Shown here: piece after piece, positions 1 through 10,292 of the stretch | Position numbering within the stretch: the first letter of the stretch is position 1 | Layout of the letters: each line of letters begins with the position of its first letter | DNA from: Calliopum simillimum | Lineage: Eukaryota > Arthropoda > Insecta > Diptera > Lauxaniidae | Assembly: GCA_951812925.1 (NCBI GenBank) | Contig: OX638371.1 | Location: 34,198,101-34,262,100 of the forward strand | Length of the DNA stretch: 64,000 nucleotides | Direction: 5' to 3' | Made by a program: the position numbers and the translations under genes | The notes under the pieces: model-generated | Database searches by the model: none | What the model saw: only the letters and a program-made list of their open reading frames with translations | Told to the model about the DNA's origin: nothing

Positions 1-498
1 AATCTTGAAATAAATGTTACTCATACGTCTTTTTGCAAGTTTATTAGAAAATTTCGGGGCGGAGGCTAGAGCCTCCTAAGCACCCCCCATAAATGCGCTA
101 CTGTATGTTACTAACAACAGCTATTTTACTAATAATGTAAAAATTACAAAAATATGGCACAAAAACCCGTTCAAATTATATTTTTATGAGCTCATAATTT
201 GCAATATTATTCAAAATAAACTTTTAAAGGTGTTACTAGCAATATTCAAGAGAGAGAGAGAGGTTTTTTGGACAACCCTGTTGTATGTATGTATATATAA
301 CCAAGGTTTTAAGATTTAAATTGGATATAAAGAGTAAATATGTCCTTACAACTTAACATAAACATATTTTTAAAGGATTTTCCAAAAAATCACATGTTTT
401 GATAAAAATACCTCATATGAAGCTTCTTAAATTTTGCTCATATTTTGTATTCTTTTATATATTCCACAAATACATACACAAAACAAATTATTCGTCCA
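1..498. other. AT-rich non-coding DNA
   Basis: I see no gene here. A short GA microsatellite lies at about 249-262. The rest is AT-rich with no recognisable domain or inverted repeat. Confidence 0.5.
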
Positions 499-604
499 TA
501 CCCAACAGAAAATTTCGATGCGCATCCCCAAGATGCAATAGCGATGCGCGTCCTTCTCCCATCTAAAGAGCTGATTTGTATGCGCATATTTTCTGCGCTA
601 TAGG

Positions 605-770
605 TAGCGAGAGCGAAGCGCATCCAAAGAGCATTTCTGAATGCGAGAGCGATGCGCATCCAAAGAGCATTTCTGGTAGCGAGAGCGATGCGCATCCAAA
701 GAGCATTTCTGGATGCGAGAGCGATGCGCATCCAAAGAGCATTTCTGGTAGCGAGAACGAAGCGCTTTCG
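605..770. repeat. 36-bp tandem repeat, block 1
   Basis: About 4.5 units, each containing GCGATGCGCATCCAAAGAGC followed by ATTTCTGG and GTAGC or ATGC. Units alternate between a GGTAGC and a GGATGC variant, hinting at a 72-bp higher-order period. Because 36 is a multiple of 3, open frames appear in several frames on both strands. These are artefacts of periodicity. Confidence 0.85.
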
Positions 771-828
771 GTCACGTATTAACGTACAAAACAAAATAAA
801 TCAATAAGTCATCTTCGTAAGAGCGCGA

Positions 829-912
829 TGATAGAGCAGTGGTCTAGCGACTGGCACTGCGATTGAGAGTTGTAGCAACCGTGAGGTCCTCGGTTCAACT
901 CCGGCCCAGACC
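829..912 (+). other. tRNA-like segment between the two repeat blocks
   Basis: The stretch has a box A-like TAGAGCAGTGG near 832 and a box B-like GGTTCAACTCC near 892-902, the internal promoter signals of RNA polymerase III genes. A partial T-arm forms around the TTCAACT loop with four of five pairs. The spacing between boxes is about 60 bp, longer than a simple class I tRNA, and I could not build a complete cloverleaf. It is best read as a tRNA-derived or SINE-like sequence inside the element, not a working tRNA gene. Confidence 0.5.
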
Positions 913-1072
913 TAACACAAAAGTTTTCAACTTGCAATTTTTCAATTAGAATTAATTTAGTAAAATAAAAATAATTATAATTACATAAAAAAAAAAAAAA
1001 AAATAAAAAATAAATAGTCTGATGTGTCTTGACGAAAGATTAAATTAATTTTTTAAATATTTTTATTGTCAT

Positions 1073-1262
1073 CCAAAAAGCATCCAAAGAGCATTTCTGA
1101 ATGCGAGAGCGATGCGTTTCCAAAGAGCATTTCTGGTAGCGAGAGCGATGCGCATCCAAACAGCATTTTTGGATGCGAGAGCGATGCGCATCCAAAGAGC
1201 ATTTTTGGATGCGAGAGCGATGCGCATCCAAAGAGCATTTCTGGTAGCGAGAGCGAAGCGCT
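1073..1262. repeat. 36-bp tandem repeat, block 2
   Basis: About 5.3 units of the same 36-bp repeat as the block at 605-770, in the same orientation, with point variants such as CATTTTTGG for CATTTCTGG. The flanks are unrelated A-rich sequence, so the two blocks are a split or duplicated array around the tRNA-like core. Confidence 0.85.
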
Positions 1263-1381
1263 TCGTTCCAATGACATGCCAATGTTAATTTCAGCGCTTT
1301 TGGCAACGAGAGAGATGCGCTTCACTGCTGCTTTAGAGCGCTTCAGAAGCGCTGTTGATGCGCTCCATTCCCCATTGGGTA

Positions 1382-2410
1382 CCTTCATAATTATGTGCAT
1401 ATTTTTTCGGATTTCTGCCCTTAAACAAATGAATGAGATTGTGTGTGTGTTGAAAATTAAAATTAAATTTAATATTCATAAAAATATTATGAAAGTAAAC
1501 AAACATTGTTAATTGATTTTTCCTCAGGGAGTTTTTTACATGACATGGTTTGGTATGGCAGGAACGCCATGGAATGGCTAGTAGGTGGCGTGGAACGAAT
1601 GTAGTCGTCATTTGGCAGAGTAAATTAAAAGCAATTTTAACCACATATCTGCGGATTGTTTTGATAAGAATATTAAACAGCATATACAATGTTTCATATA
1701 TTTACATACAAAAATATATTGTAATGTTCAGTTTCAAGCTGAATTCGTTTGGATTTATTTAAAATATTAAATAATCACATAAGCAAAATTTTTGCACAAT
1801 TTTTGATTAAAATAGTTTCGAAATAACATATTGAGGTATGAAAAATATTTTATCATAGTTAACCTTTCGAGGCCAATGGGATGACGTATGATCCCAAGCA
1901 TTTTTTATACATCAATACAATTAGTTCGGTATTCTGCCAGCTGAATTGGCTTGAAAAAACTTTTAAGTTTCTAACAATACCAGCAATCTGATGGCTAAAC
2001 AGCTGGAAGTATAAATTTGAAAAGTGAGATTCTTATAGAATAAAAAACCAATGAACACTATACTAAGCCCTAAAGCCCCCCTAGAACACTACTCGGGCGT
2101 GGTATAAGTAATTTGTATATTTTTCATACTTTTTCATACTTTCGCAGTTTTGTACTTCCTTTCTATATCTTGTGTTTTTTGGTATCGCAAATCCAGGAAA
2201 AAAGATTTGGTGGAAATATGGCAAATCATACGATGCTAGCGAAGAAGTCTTACCATTAGAAGCAGCAGATATAGCTTTTCTTGATGACGATCAATGTCAA
2301 TCATTGAGAGCTGTGCAGAAGTTGTGATTGAAGAATTCCAGGTCAATGATCGGATCAATCATCTATGCACGTCTTCTGTGAAACTACCCTCAATGATTTT
2401 GTTCCTTTCA
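1382..2410. other. Non-coding stretch, nothing recognised
   Basis: AT-rich sequence with only short open frames of low-complexity composition. A TG microsatellite fragment lies at 1440-1450. No homology, hairpin or terminal repeat is evident. Confidence 0.4.
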
Positions 2411-2411
2411 T

Positions 2412-2655
2412 GCCCATCCGTTCGTCTGTCCGTGGAAATATTTTTTAAGGGAAAGCTTCGATAGCCATTTTCGTCGATCTATCAGTGTAAAAATATTCTA
2501 CAAACACCGAAATCTTCATGTTGCTTGGGAAGGAGACTGCTGAAGCCGACTCACAAGCCCCATTACACATTTACCAAATTTCTTCTAGTTTTTATGTATC
2601 CTGAGGCGAGCCATGTCCGTTTGTCTGCCCGTGGAAATATTTTTCAAGTCGTGTC
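2412..2655 (-). repeat. mini-me/DINE-1-like fragments
   Basis: Two short pieces (about 2418-2465 and 2608-2655) carry the CCGTTYGTCTGYCCGTGGAAA core followed by an AATATTTTT stretch, which is the conserved GTCY-rich centre of the repeat family seen whole at 6873-7991 and elsewhere. The remaining flanks are too diverged to delimit. Confidence 0.45.
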
Positions 2656-2660
2656 TTCAA

Positions 2661-4349
2661 ATTTTGTTTGAATAAAAAAAATACCATTTTATTTTTTTTT
2701 ATTTTTAGCTCAATGTACAAAACATGCCAGGAATATATCTGTTGTAATTACAAACGTTCTGTAAGTTTCCAGTTTTTGATGCATCAGGTGAGCCATTGCA
2801 TTTACTCTATTTTGAAATAAAATTTTGCACATTCGTTCGTAAGAATCGCTAACGAATCTAACCAACAACAGTTACAAAAGAACGTGCTACATATTTGTAC
2901 TTTGTTGCAAGAACATGCGGTTTAAGATGCATTGAATACACAGCTGCATATAAAGATTTTACTTTGAAAATGATAATGGTGGTTTATTTGTACAGTTGTT
3001 TTTGATATTCGTTTCCAAATCTTAAAGTGGGACACAAAAATGTCAATTATAAAATTCACTCGTAATATACGTAGTACATAGTTAGATATATACATTATCT
3101 AGCTCCATTTTAATTACCAATATGATTATCAAAGAAACGATGTAATTTTTCTGACCTCAAATCAAAAAGAATGGTATAATAAGTAATTGTACTACCTAAT
3201 TAAAGAAGAGTTAAAAAAAAATTATAAAAAGGTATATTAATAGCACTTTTTTCATACTAAATTGGCCGCCAAAGTCTAATAGTAGGAAAAAAAAACTTAA
3301 AATATTGCGAAGTCCTATTCAAGTATATAAGCTAAATACGCCCTTAGAAAACTCATACCATTACTTATCATAAAAATAGTTTTCTCTAATGTTGGGGTGC
3401 CACAAAAAAAGTTTTTTTTTTTAAAAAACAATTCAGAAAATCAGTTTTAGCCCTATAACTCCACAGGATTACATTTTAGACCCCCCCACTCGGTTGGAAG
3501 TTTTATGGCAACCAAAATTTCGTTCCTGTGATACTTTGGTTTAATAAACATTTGCAAAAATTTATGATACAAAAAAAAAAAAACACCAGTTGCTTCACAT
3601 TTTATCGTTTTAAATACATATGTATGGACATTAGGGTGGTTCAAATTCTATAGAAGAAGTTTTACCGAACTCGGCTACCCCGTCTGTTTGAAAGTTCATT
3701 CAATTCTAAGAAAAAATCAACAAGGAAACATACCTCTCCGTTCAACTTTAATTCGCCGCATTGTAGTGGCGCTTGTAGACAAAAAAATAAGATTTTGAAA
3801 CTTGCGCAATTTTTACTCAAAAAAAAAAAAAAATAAATATACAAGATAGATTTTGTTTTTTGATCTAAAGAAAAAAAAAAAAATTTTTTTTTGGGGGATT
3901 GAAAATTTGGTTTGAAAAGAAGCAAGCAACTTTTTAATCAAAGATTTTTTTAAAAAAAAATAAGAAAAAATTTAATTTTATTTTTTTTGCTACAATGGCC
4001 TAATCAATATTGCAAAATTGCAAGTAAATAAAAGATACTGCAAAATAAATTTATATCAAAAAAATAATCAAACAACAATACAATAAAAACCTATCAGAAA
4101 AAAAAAACTGCAGGCGAATTTGCTGGATTTTCAAGATTCTAAAAGAAAATTTTAAGAATTTGGATATGGATAAATTTTAAAGCAATTGAAAGCAGTCATC
4201 ATTATTTAAAAGAAAAGAAGTAAAGAAAACCGAAAAAAAATAATGTGCATTTTAAATTAGTATTTTTTTTTTACATAATTAGTATAAAACTTTGATTTTT
4301 TTTTTGTTGTTGTAATATCAAAACAATTTAGTTTTTTTTAAAAATTTTA

Positions 4350-4394
<45 letters not shown>

Positions 4395-5440
4395 GGTTAA
4401 GCCAAAATCTTTCGTAACTAATTTATGTTGTTATTAATGTATCAATTTAAAACTCATTTTTTTTACTGTGGTACGTGGCCATCAGAAAGATCTTTCTTCG
4501 TGGGACGTCATCGACAAGTAAGTTTTTTTGTTATTTTAAAGCCTTTGTTGACGAAAGATTATGTTTAAGATGTACTTAGTTTGATTGAATTATTTAATTT
4601 TAAGAATTTTAATTAACTTATTAAACAGAATAATCCGATTTCGGTAATTTTCTTTATTTAAAAAAAAAATGTCTTTAAAATTTAATTAAACATTAATAAA
4701 TTTGTATTATAATGTTGGTTTAAATTCATTGAATTGATTTTTGACAAACGGAGAAGTTGTTGTGGTAACAAAAGGTTTATAGGGATCATTTAAAAGAAAA
4801 AATAATGACTTAAATTTGATCATGGTTGGGAGGGTTTAGTGGCAGCAACTGTCACCATAATGCTGTCACAAATTCCAAGCAGCAGAAACATTTTATTTTT
4901 TTCTTTTGTCAATACTTTATTTTTTTTTTTTTCGATTTTCCTCGCGGCTTTTTCTTCTTGTTTAAGCACGTAAATTTAAATAATTTTTGATAATAGCGGT
5001 TTGAATTCCCCAGGTAAATAAAAGTAAGAATACCACCCGTTAGCCGACGAGCCGAGCTGGACAAAAATACGTGCAACAATTTTTTATACCTGCACAACAT
5101 ATTAACCGTTGCATGTTACAGCATTTTCGATTGAGAATTTTACCTTGCATTCAATATATAAATTTTTTTTTTTTTTTTTAGTATTTGTAGTTTTATTATG
5201 AAACATAACATATATGCAGAAATTTACATTGATTTTTCTTATTATACACATTTGACAAATTCAATAATGTTTCATAAACCTATATTCTGTAGTTCAAAGA
5301 ACTAGTGTCGAATATAGGGTGGTTACATAAACTTAAGATTAAATTTAAAATTTAAATGACGTTAAAAATTAAAGTGACATGGTTTTGCATAACGAATACA
5401 TCAAAAATAAAATTTAAATGTAAAAATGATATAAGGAAAA
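2661..5440. other. A/T homopolymer-rich non-coding region
   Basis: Numerous A and T runs, including an uninterrupted 43-base A run at 4351-4393, and weak open frames rich in Lys and Phe that follow from the composition. No domain, RNA gene or paired terminal repeat was found. Confidence 0.45.
4351..4393 (+). repeat. poly(A) tract of 43
   Basis: An uninterrupted run of 43 A. It could be the tail of an ancient plus-strand retroposon, but no recognisable body precedes it. It may be prone to length error in assembly. Confidence 0.8.
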
Positions 5441-6474
5441 TTTTTTTTTTTTTTTTTATATTGCAAAGAAATCGGGACATAAGAAGCGTACCAAAATTTT
5501 GCTTATGAATCTACGTTTGGATGTGAAGAAGTGATTTAAGTTCATTTATATTAAAACTAAATAGCCAAGATTTTATTTCAATTAAAAAAAGTCGTTCGTG
5601 GCGTAAGGAGCGAATATTGTCTGGCAAACTATTGTATAGCCTTGGGGCAATTGCAGAATGTGACTGTAAGAAATGTTGTGTTTTATGCGCCGGAATTATG
5701 ATTATATTCTGATTATTACCTCTCAGATTATAGGTTTGATTATTTTTGCTCACAATATGGCCATTATTACGAAAAAACAATTTTAAGGTTTTATAAAAAA
5801 ATAAATGTTTAACTGGGAGAATTCTAAGGATTTTAAAAAGACCAAAACTATGTTCATATCTACCTTTTCCGGTCATAATTCGGATAATGTGCTTTTGTGA
5901 AGTGAGTAGTGGGGTGATTTTATTTTGATGGGTTCCACCCCAACAGGCTAGCCCATATTCAATTTTTGAATGAAAAATTCCATAATATATACACTTCAAT
6001 AGTTTAATTGAACAAAAGCTTTTCAGAAGAAACATTTGTCTAATAGCTAGCATCGCATATTTCTTAAGAGCACTAGTGTGTTCAGACCAACACATTTTTG
6101 AATCGAGTAGAACACCCAAGTATTTGAATGATGAAACGCAGTCAATATTAACACATTGAGAATGACAATTTGAATGGTCATTATAAGTTGCCATGTGATT
6201 TGATGTGCTGCAGATATTATTGTCAATTAGGAACCTTTCGCACTCTGAGTGATGAAACACAAGTTTGTCAAATTGAACTACTGCACCAGAAATGTTGAAA
6301 TACATAATTTTAGTTTTGTCACTTAAGACTAGTTTGTGGCAAGTGCACCAGTGTCTCAAGAGACTAAGATCGTAGTTAATGTTTGCTGTTAAATCAATAA
6401 CAGAGTTATTAGAATATGTGCAGGCCATATCATCTGCAAATGCTACTACTTTACTTGCAAAGCTTTGGGAAATT
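5441..6474 (-). pseudogene. 5'-truncated non-LTR retrotransposon, RT C-terminal half
   Basis: A minus-strand open frame from about 6470 to a stop at 5511 encodes the end of a LINE reverse transcriptase. The FADD catalytic motif is encoded at 6429-6440. Downstream come the thumb motif KYLGVLLD and the segment FHSKIEYGLACWGG, followed by the PRLYNSLPDNIR block typical of CR1/Jockey-group LINE ORF2 C-termini. The catalytic motif sits at the extreme N-terminus of what remains, so the endonuclease and RT fingers are lost. On the minus strand the 3' end finishes in a poly(A) tail (T run at 5441-5457), the mark of target-primed insertion with 5' truncation. The surviving frame of over 300 codons has no internal stop, suggesting a fairly recent insertion. 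It cannot encode an active enzyme. Clade is inferred and not certain. Confidence 0.8.
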
Positions 6475-6872
6475 TAAGTTATGCACACATTTACGGCTTT
6501 TCAAAAAAAATTTCAAGCAAAACACCAGCCCAAGTGCTTTTGGGTACAAGGATACCTAATCTGACATCCTTTTTTTATCAAGGCACCATCTGGTGACAGT
6601 TTTAGGAACTAAGTTGACAGTTTTTTTTATATTAAAATGATTAAATTAATCAATAACTTTGTTTGAAAATGGTCCTCAATGTAGTCATCAAAGACCACTA
6701 AAACAAATCTATTTGAAGGACTCATTTTGCAGCTCGTTAAACCATTTAGTTAGGAATACACTCAAAGAAAAAAGCAAGATCTAGCGAAAAGGATCAGCAA
6801 GGATTTTAATTCAAACAAAGTCTTGCATCTATGATCGAATACAATCCCATATTCAGTTTTTCTGGTATTTTC
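6475..6872. other. Non-coding spacer
   Basis: AT-rich sequence between the LINE truncation point and the mini-me-like element. Nothing recognised. Confidence 0.4.
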
Positions 6873-7991
6873 ATACCCTACACTCAGGGTAATTCAGTTT
6901 TTCCATCCGTTTGTAACGCAGAGATGGAGGCGTGGCAGGTATATAAATGTATATATTTTCTTGATCAGCGTCAGCTCCTGAGTCGATATAGCCATGTCCG
7001 TCTGTCCGGCTGGCTGGCTGGCTGTTTGTCTGTGGAAATATTTTTTACGGGAAAACTTTGCAAGATAATCCGATAAAATTTGGGACAGTGGCTCTGCTGT
7101 AAAGGTTAGCTCGAGGGATTGAAAATGAGTGAAATTGGTCAAGGGACACACCTTCCGCCCATACAAAAAATATATTCAAAATGCAATGACAAGAGCTTTA
7201 TTTGCAATAATAGAAGCAAAATACACACAAATACTAGGGACAGTAAGTACAAGCTTTGAGCGAAAACTTGGCGAACTCGGACAAGAGGGCGTAGCAACTG
7301 AAATTTAGTAAAAGTTTGTAAATGTTATACAGAAAGCGTTTTTCGACTTAATCCAACTAAATTTCACTCATACACTAAGAATTTGAAATGAAAGCTTTGA
7401 GAAAAAACTAGAAGAAATCGGACGAAAGGGCGTGGCATCTCCCATAAAGGTAAATGGTTCAAAATGCTACAATGAAAACATTTTTTGAGATAATCCAACA
7501 AAATTTCACTCAGATACTGAGAACTATAAATGAAGAAAAACTACGTGAATTCGGACAAGAGGGCGTGGCAACTAAATTTTACTCAGGCAGAAAAAATAGT
7601 AAATGCAAGCTATGAGCAAAAACCAGGCATACTAGGACAAGTGGGCGTATAAGCAAAAGTTTCCCATATAAGCAAAAGTTTCAAAATGCTATACAGAAAT
7701 CATTTTTCGAGATAATCCAGCTCAATTTCATTCAGACACAAAGCTGTGAGCAAAAACTAAGTGAACTCGGACAAGAGGGCATGACACCTCCCATGTAAGC
7801 AAAAGCTTGAAAGTGCTATACTGAGAACATGTTTTGGGATAATCCAACAAAATTTCAGTCAGACACTGAGAACACTAAGTGTAAAATCTGAGCAAAAGTT
7901 ATATGAATTCAGACAAGAGGTCGTGGCATCTCTCGTACAAGCCAAATTTCAAAATACTGCAACCAAGCCAAAGGTTACACCCTTACTAGTT
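6873..7991 (-). mobile_element. mini-me/DINE-1-like element with expanded tandem monomers
   Basis: Seen: starts ATACCCTACACTCAGGGT and ends CCAAAGGTTACACCCTTACTAG, which are the two ends shared by all family members in this window. The inside has an (AT)-rich core, TGATCAGCGTCA, then CATGTCCGTCTGTCCGGCTGG (a GTCY-type run). It then has about six diverged copies of a roughly 140-bp monomer marked by GGGCGTGGCA and AGCAAAAACT. Established: GTCY and TA microsatellite cores define the dipteran mini-me elements, related to Helitron-like DINE-1 elements. The assignment rests on these hallmarks. No protein is encoded. Confidence 0.65.
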
Positions 7992-8400
7992 AATATACTT
8001 ATCACTTCTTCCTGACCACCGTGTTCTCATTAATGAAATCAAGCATAATTCTGACTGTACTTAAATGAGAAAAACTTTCATTTTGAACTTGAAATTTTTA
8101 CATGAAATGGACCAAGTGCCCGAAAAACCAATTTATTACAATTTTTTTACATTTTCATGCATAAAATTTATAATTCTAAAAACCCTGGTAACACACCAAA
8201 TGTGCTTGGAACTGAAACAAACGAATTCTACTGGAAGACGTTCATACATATTTAGATTAATTATTTGAAAGAAAAAAAAAAGTAAATACGCATACGAGGT
8301 AGGCGAATGTGTAGAAGAAATCTACGAGTTATAAAAAAGAAGTAAGCAGTCGGTCACAAACAAGTAAAAAACTAGAATAAAAAAATCTTATACACGAGTA
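7992..8400. other. Non-coding spacer
   Basis: AT-rich sequence; the short open frame at 8065-8268 has no recognisable feature. Confidence 0.4.
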
Positions 8401-8737
8401 TATCGACGGCTTATATTCAATACACTCTATCTACAAAACACAATTTTTCAGGAGAGCAAAAAAACTGTTTTATTCGCTATTTTTTATAGTGTTAATCAAA
8501 CGAAGTACTACGATATTAATTAAAAAGAGCCACTAGATCCTTCAAATAAAAAAATTTAAAAAAAACTTTAGTTATTCGCCTTATTATAGCAGATAGAGGA
8601 TATTGCAATTCAAATTTAATATAAAATGCGTGTTCAAACAAGCAGATAGAGCCTATTGCACAATAATAAAAACCAATTTTTTTTATGAATTATTCATTAA
8701 TATATGGTTTTTTAGCAAAAGAAAACTCAAAATAGGT

Positions 8738-9545
8738 TAGGCGCCTGGCGGACTTGAGAATGCAAAATATGAGAATCGAAATCTGAGCTCAGATTATTAT
8801 AGGTCCTTATTTTTCATAGCCGTTTATTTTAAACTTTGATTTGCTTATCATGAATCTAAACTTTGTTTTTTTTCTATCATGTAAGGATCCTGAGTTATCC
8901 TTGCTTATAGCTTGCTATATAGCTCTAAGTAGGCCTCAAAACAGTGATTTTTGGACTTCTAAGAAAAGATAACTCAGAATTCTTACATGATAGAAAAAAT
9001 CCTAGTTTAGATGCATAATAAGGAAATCCCAGTTAGTGATGAGCAAAATTAGTCTTGGTCTTCATTCTTGGTCTCGGTATTAGACCAAGACGCTGATATC
9101 ATTGCTAGACCAAGACTTCTGTGGTCTTGGTCTTGCTCAGGATTATCATCAAGACCAAGACTGCTATTTAGTCTTTCGAATTTATAGTTAATAGGTGTGT
9201 CACGCCCGTTTCAAGCATAAAATCATATCTCAATTCGAAATTTGGAATCTTTGAGACCAAGGCTTAATGACCAAGACACAATATGCAAGAACAAGATCAA
9301 GACCAAGACTGATATGATCTTGGTTTTGGTCTTAGTTTGCTCACCACTAACCCCAGTCCACCATAAACTGCTATAAAAAACTAGGGCACAAGACTATGGT
9401 AGGCCTGGGCGGGGAGTAGGGACTAAAGACCCTTGCTCCTGGGTACATCTACTTTCTAGTAACTTGGGGTACTTTTTATAAAAATTTGAGCCCAGATTTC
9501 AGTTCTCATGTTTGCATTCACAAGTCCGTCTGGATACCGCTCTAA
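8738..9545. mobile_element. Nested inverted-repeat element (GGACTTG ends)
   Basis: The left arm (GGCGGACTTGAGAATGCAAA, then GAAATCTGAGCTCA) is inverted at about 9485-9535 on the right. A second inner inverted pair of about 55 bp, marked by CTATCATGTAAG, flanks the middle (about 8848-8903 and 8966-9021). A hAT-like MITE is inserted just after the inner right arm. Both outer ends are preceded by TTAG. Family unknown. Confidence 0.55.
9034..9349. mobile_element. hAT-like MITE (316 bp) rich in CAAGACCAAGAC motifs
   Basis: Ends TAGTGATGAGCAAAA and TTTGCTCACCACTA are inverted. The flanking 8-mers ATCCCAGT (9026-9033) and ACCCCAGT (9350-9357) match at seven of eight positions, the target duplication length of hAT elements. 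The interior has many GGTCTTGGTC or GACCAAGACC copies in both orientations, probably subterminal transposase-binding repeats. No coding capacity. Confidence 0.7.
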
Positions 9546-9572
9546 TACTCAGTTTCTTTTGACTCGTATATA

Positions 9573-9840
9573 CAATTAAGGAGTGGCCGTACCAAAGGGC
9601 CTAAGTACCATTTCGAGGCAAAAGTAATCTCATACATATTATGTGCCATAATAATCAGTTATTTGACCGGTATAATTTTTTTAACATAATGCCATCAATT
9701 CTACGCCATCGAGTCAATTTTTTGTGAAAACAGAAAACAATTATTATCATTTCTAGCAAAATGTCACTCGATTCATATTATGACACAACTTTTGCCTCGA
9801 AATTGTACCTAGGCCCTTTGGTGCGGAAACTCCTCAATTG
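9573..9840. mobile_element. MITE with about 50-bp terminal inverted repeats
   Basis: CAATTAAGGAGTGGCCGTAC at 9573 pairs with the right terminus ending CTCCTCAATTG at 9840. The pairing extends through CCAAAGGGCCTA and TTTCGAGGCAAAAGT, giving terminal repeats of about 50 bp with few mismatches. No open frame of note and the target duplication is unclear. Confidence 0.7.
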
Positions 9841-10292
9841 TATTAATTTTCAAATCCCAGATAGTCTAGTAATATTGTTTTCATCTGTACCAAATATCAT
9901 GCGTCTAGCTTTATCTGCTTGTTTACAGAAGGGCCAATCACAACTCAGCAGGGCTATCAAGGTTCAACATACAAAACTAAAAAATTTATTTTCGCCATTT
10001 GGAGCCGATTGACAACTGTTTGTCACGAGCTTGTATATAACGGCCACCCAATAAATATAATAAAATAAAAAATCTTTCATTTTTCATATGTAGATAGAGG
10101 ATATTGCATTTCACAAAATCAATTGCTGTAGATAGTGAATTTCTTGAAATGGAAAAAAGTAGCTCTGGAAGCAAATTTTTCGTGTGGAATTAATATCATA
10201 GATGCCATTTGTCTCAATGAAGGTTTTACCATCAAAAACTAATTTTCGTGAAAATTGTAGATAGAGGGTATTGAATATAAGCCGTCGATATA

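Larger units (their letters stand above)
501..1379. mobile_element. CCCAA-ended inverted-repeat element, copy A (36-bp repeats plus tRNA-like core)
   Basis: Seen: the left end TACCCAACAGAAAATTTCG (from 499) and the right end CATTCCCCATTGGGTA (to 1381) are inverted relative to each other, and both are bordered by TA. This fits a TA target duplication with an element running CCCAA to TTGGG, about 879 bp. Inside are two blocks of a 36-bp tandem repeat (about 605-770 and 1073-1262) separated by a tRNA-like segment. The 5' terminal region contains GATGCGCATCC, which is also the core of the 36-bp unit, so the repeats probably arose from the terminus. Two more copies with the same ends lie at 11777-12300 and 27574-28278. 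There is no transposase, so the element is non-autonomous. TA duplication suggests Tc1/mariner-type mobilisation, but the family is not identified. Confidence 0.7.
8401..10290. mobile_element. Outer inverted-repeat element hosting several nested insertions
   Basis: The left end TATCGACGGCTTATATTCAA (from 8401) is the near-perfect inverse of the right end, which finishes GCCGTCGATA at 10290. About 35 bp pair and both sides are bordered by TA. Subterminal copies of a GATAGAGGATATTGCA-type motif occur near 8590, 8643, 10093 and 10258, as expected for transposase-binding repeats. The middle is filled by the younger elements at about 8740-9540, 9034-9349 and 9573-9840, so the original element was much shorter. 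No transposase is present. Confidence 0.65.

Noticed and set aside
829..912. Functional tRNA gene
   Set aside because: Box-like motifs exist but no full cloverleaf or anticodon stem can be drawn, and the spacing between boxes is too long.
605..1262. Possible CRISPR array
   Set aside because: The repeats are contiguous with no unique spacers and lie inside a eukaryotic inverted-repeat element.
438..1512. Several overlapping open frames on both strands with a 12-residue periodic peptide
   Set aside because: They are produced by the 36-bp tandem repeat, whose length is a multiple of three; all frames without a stop in one unit stay open.
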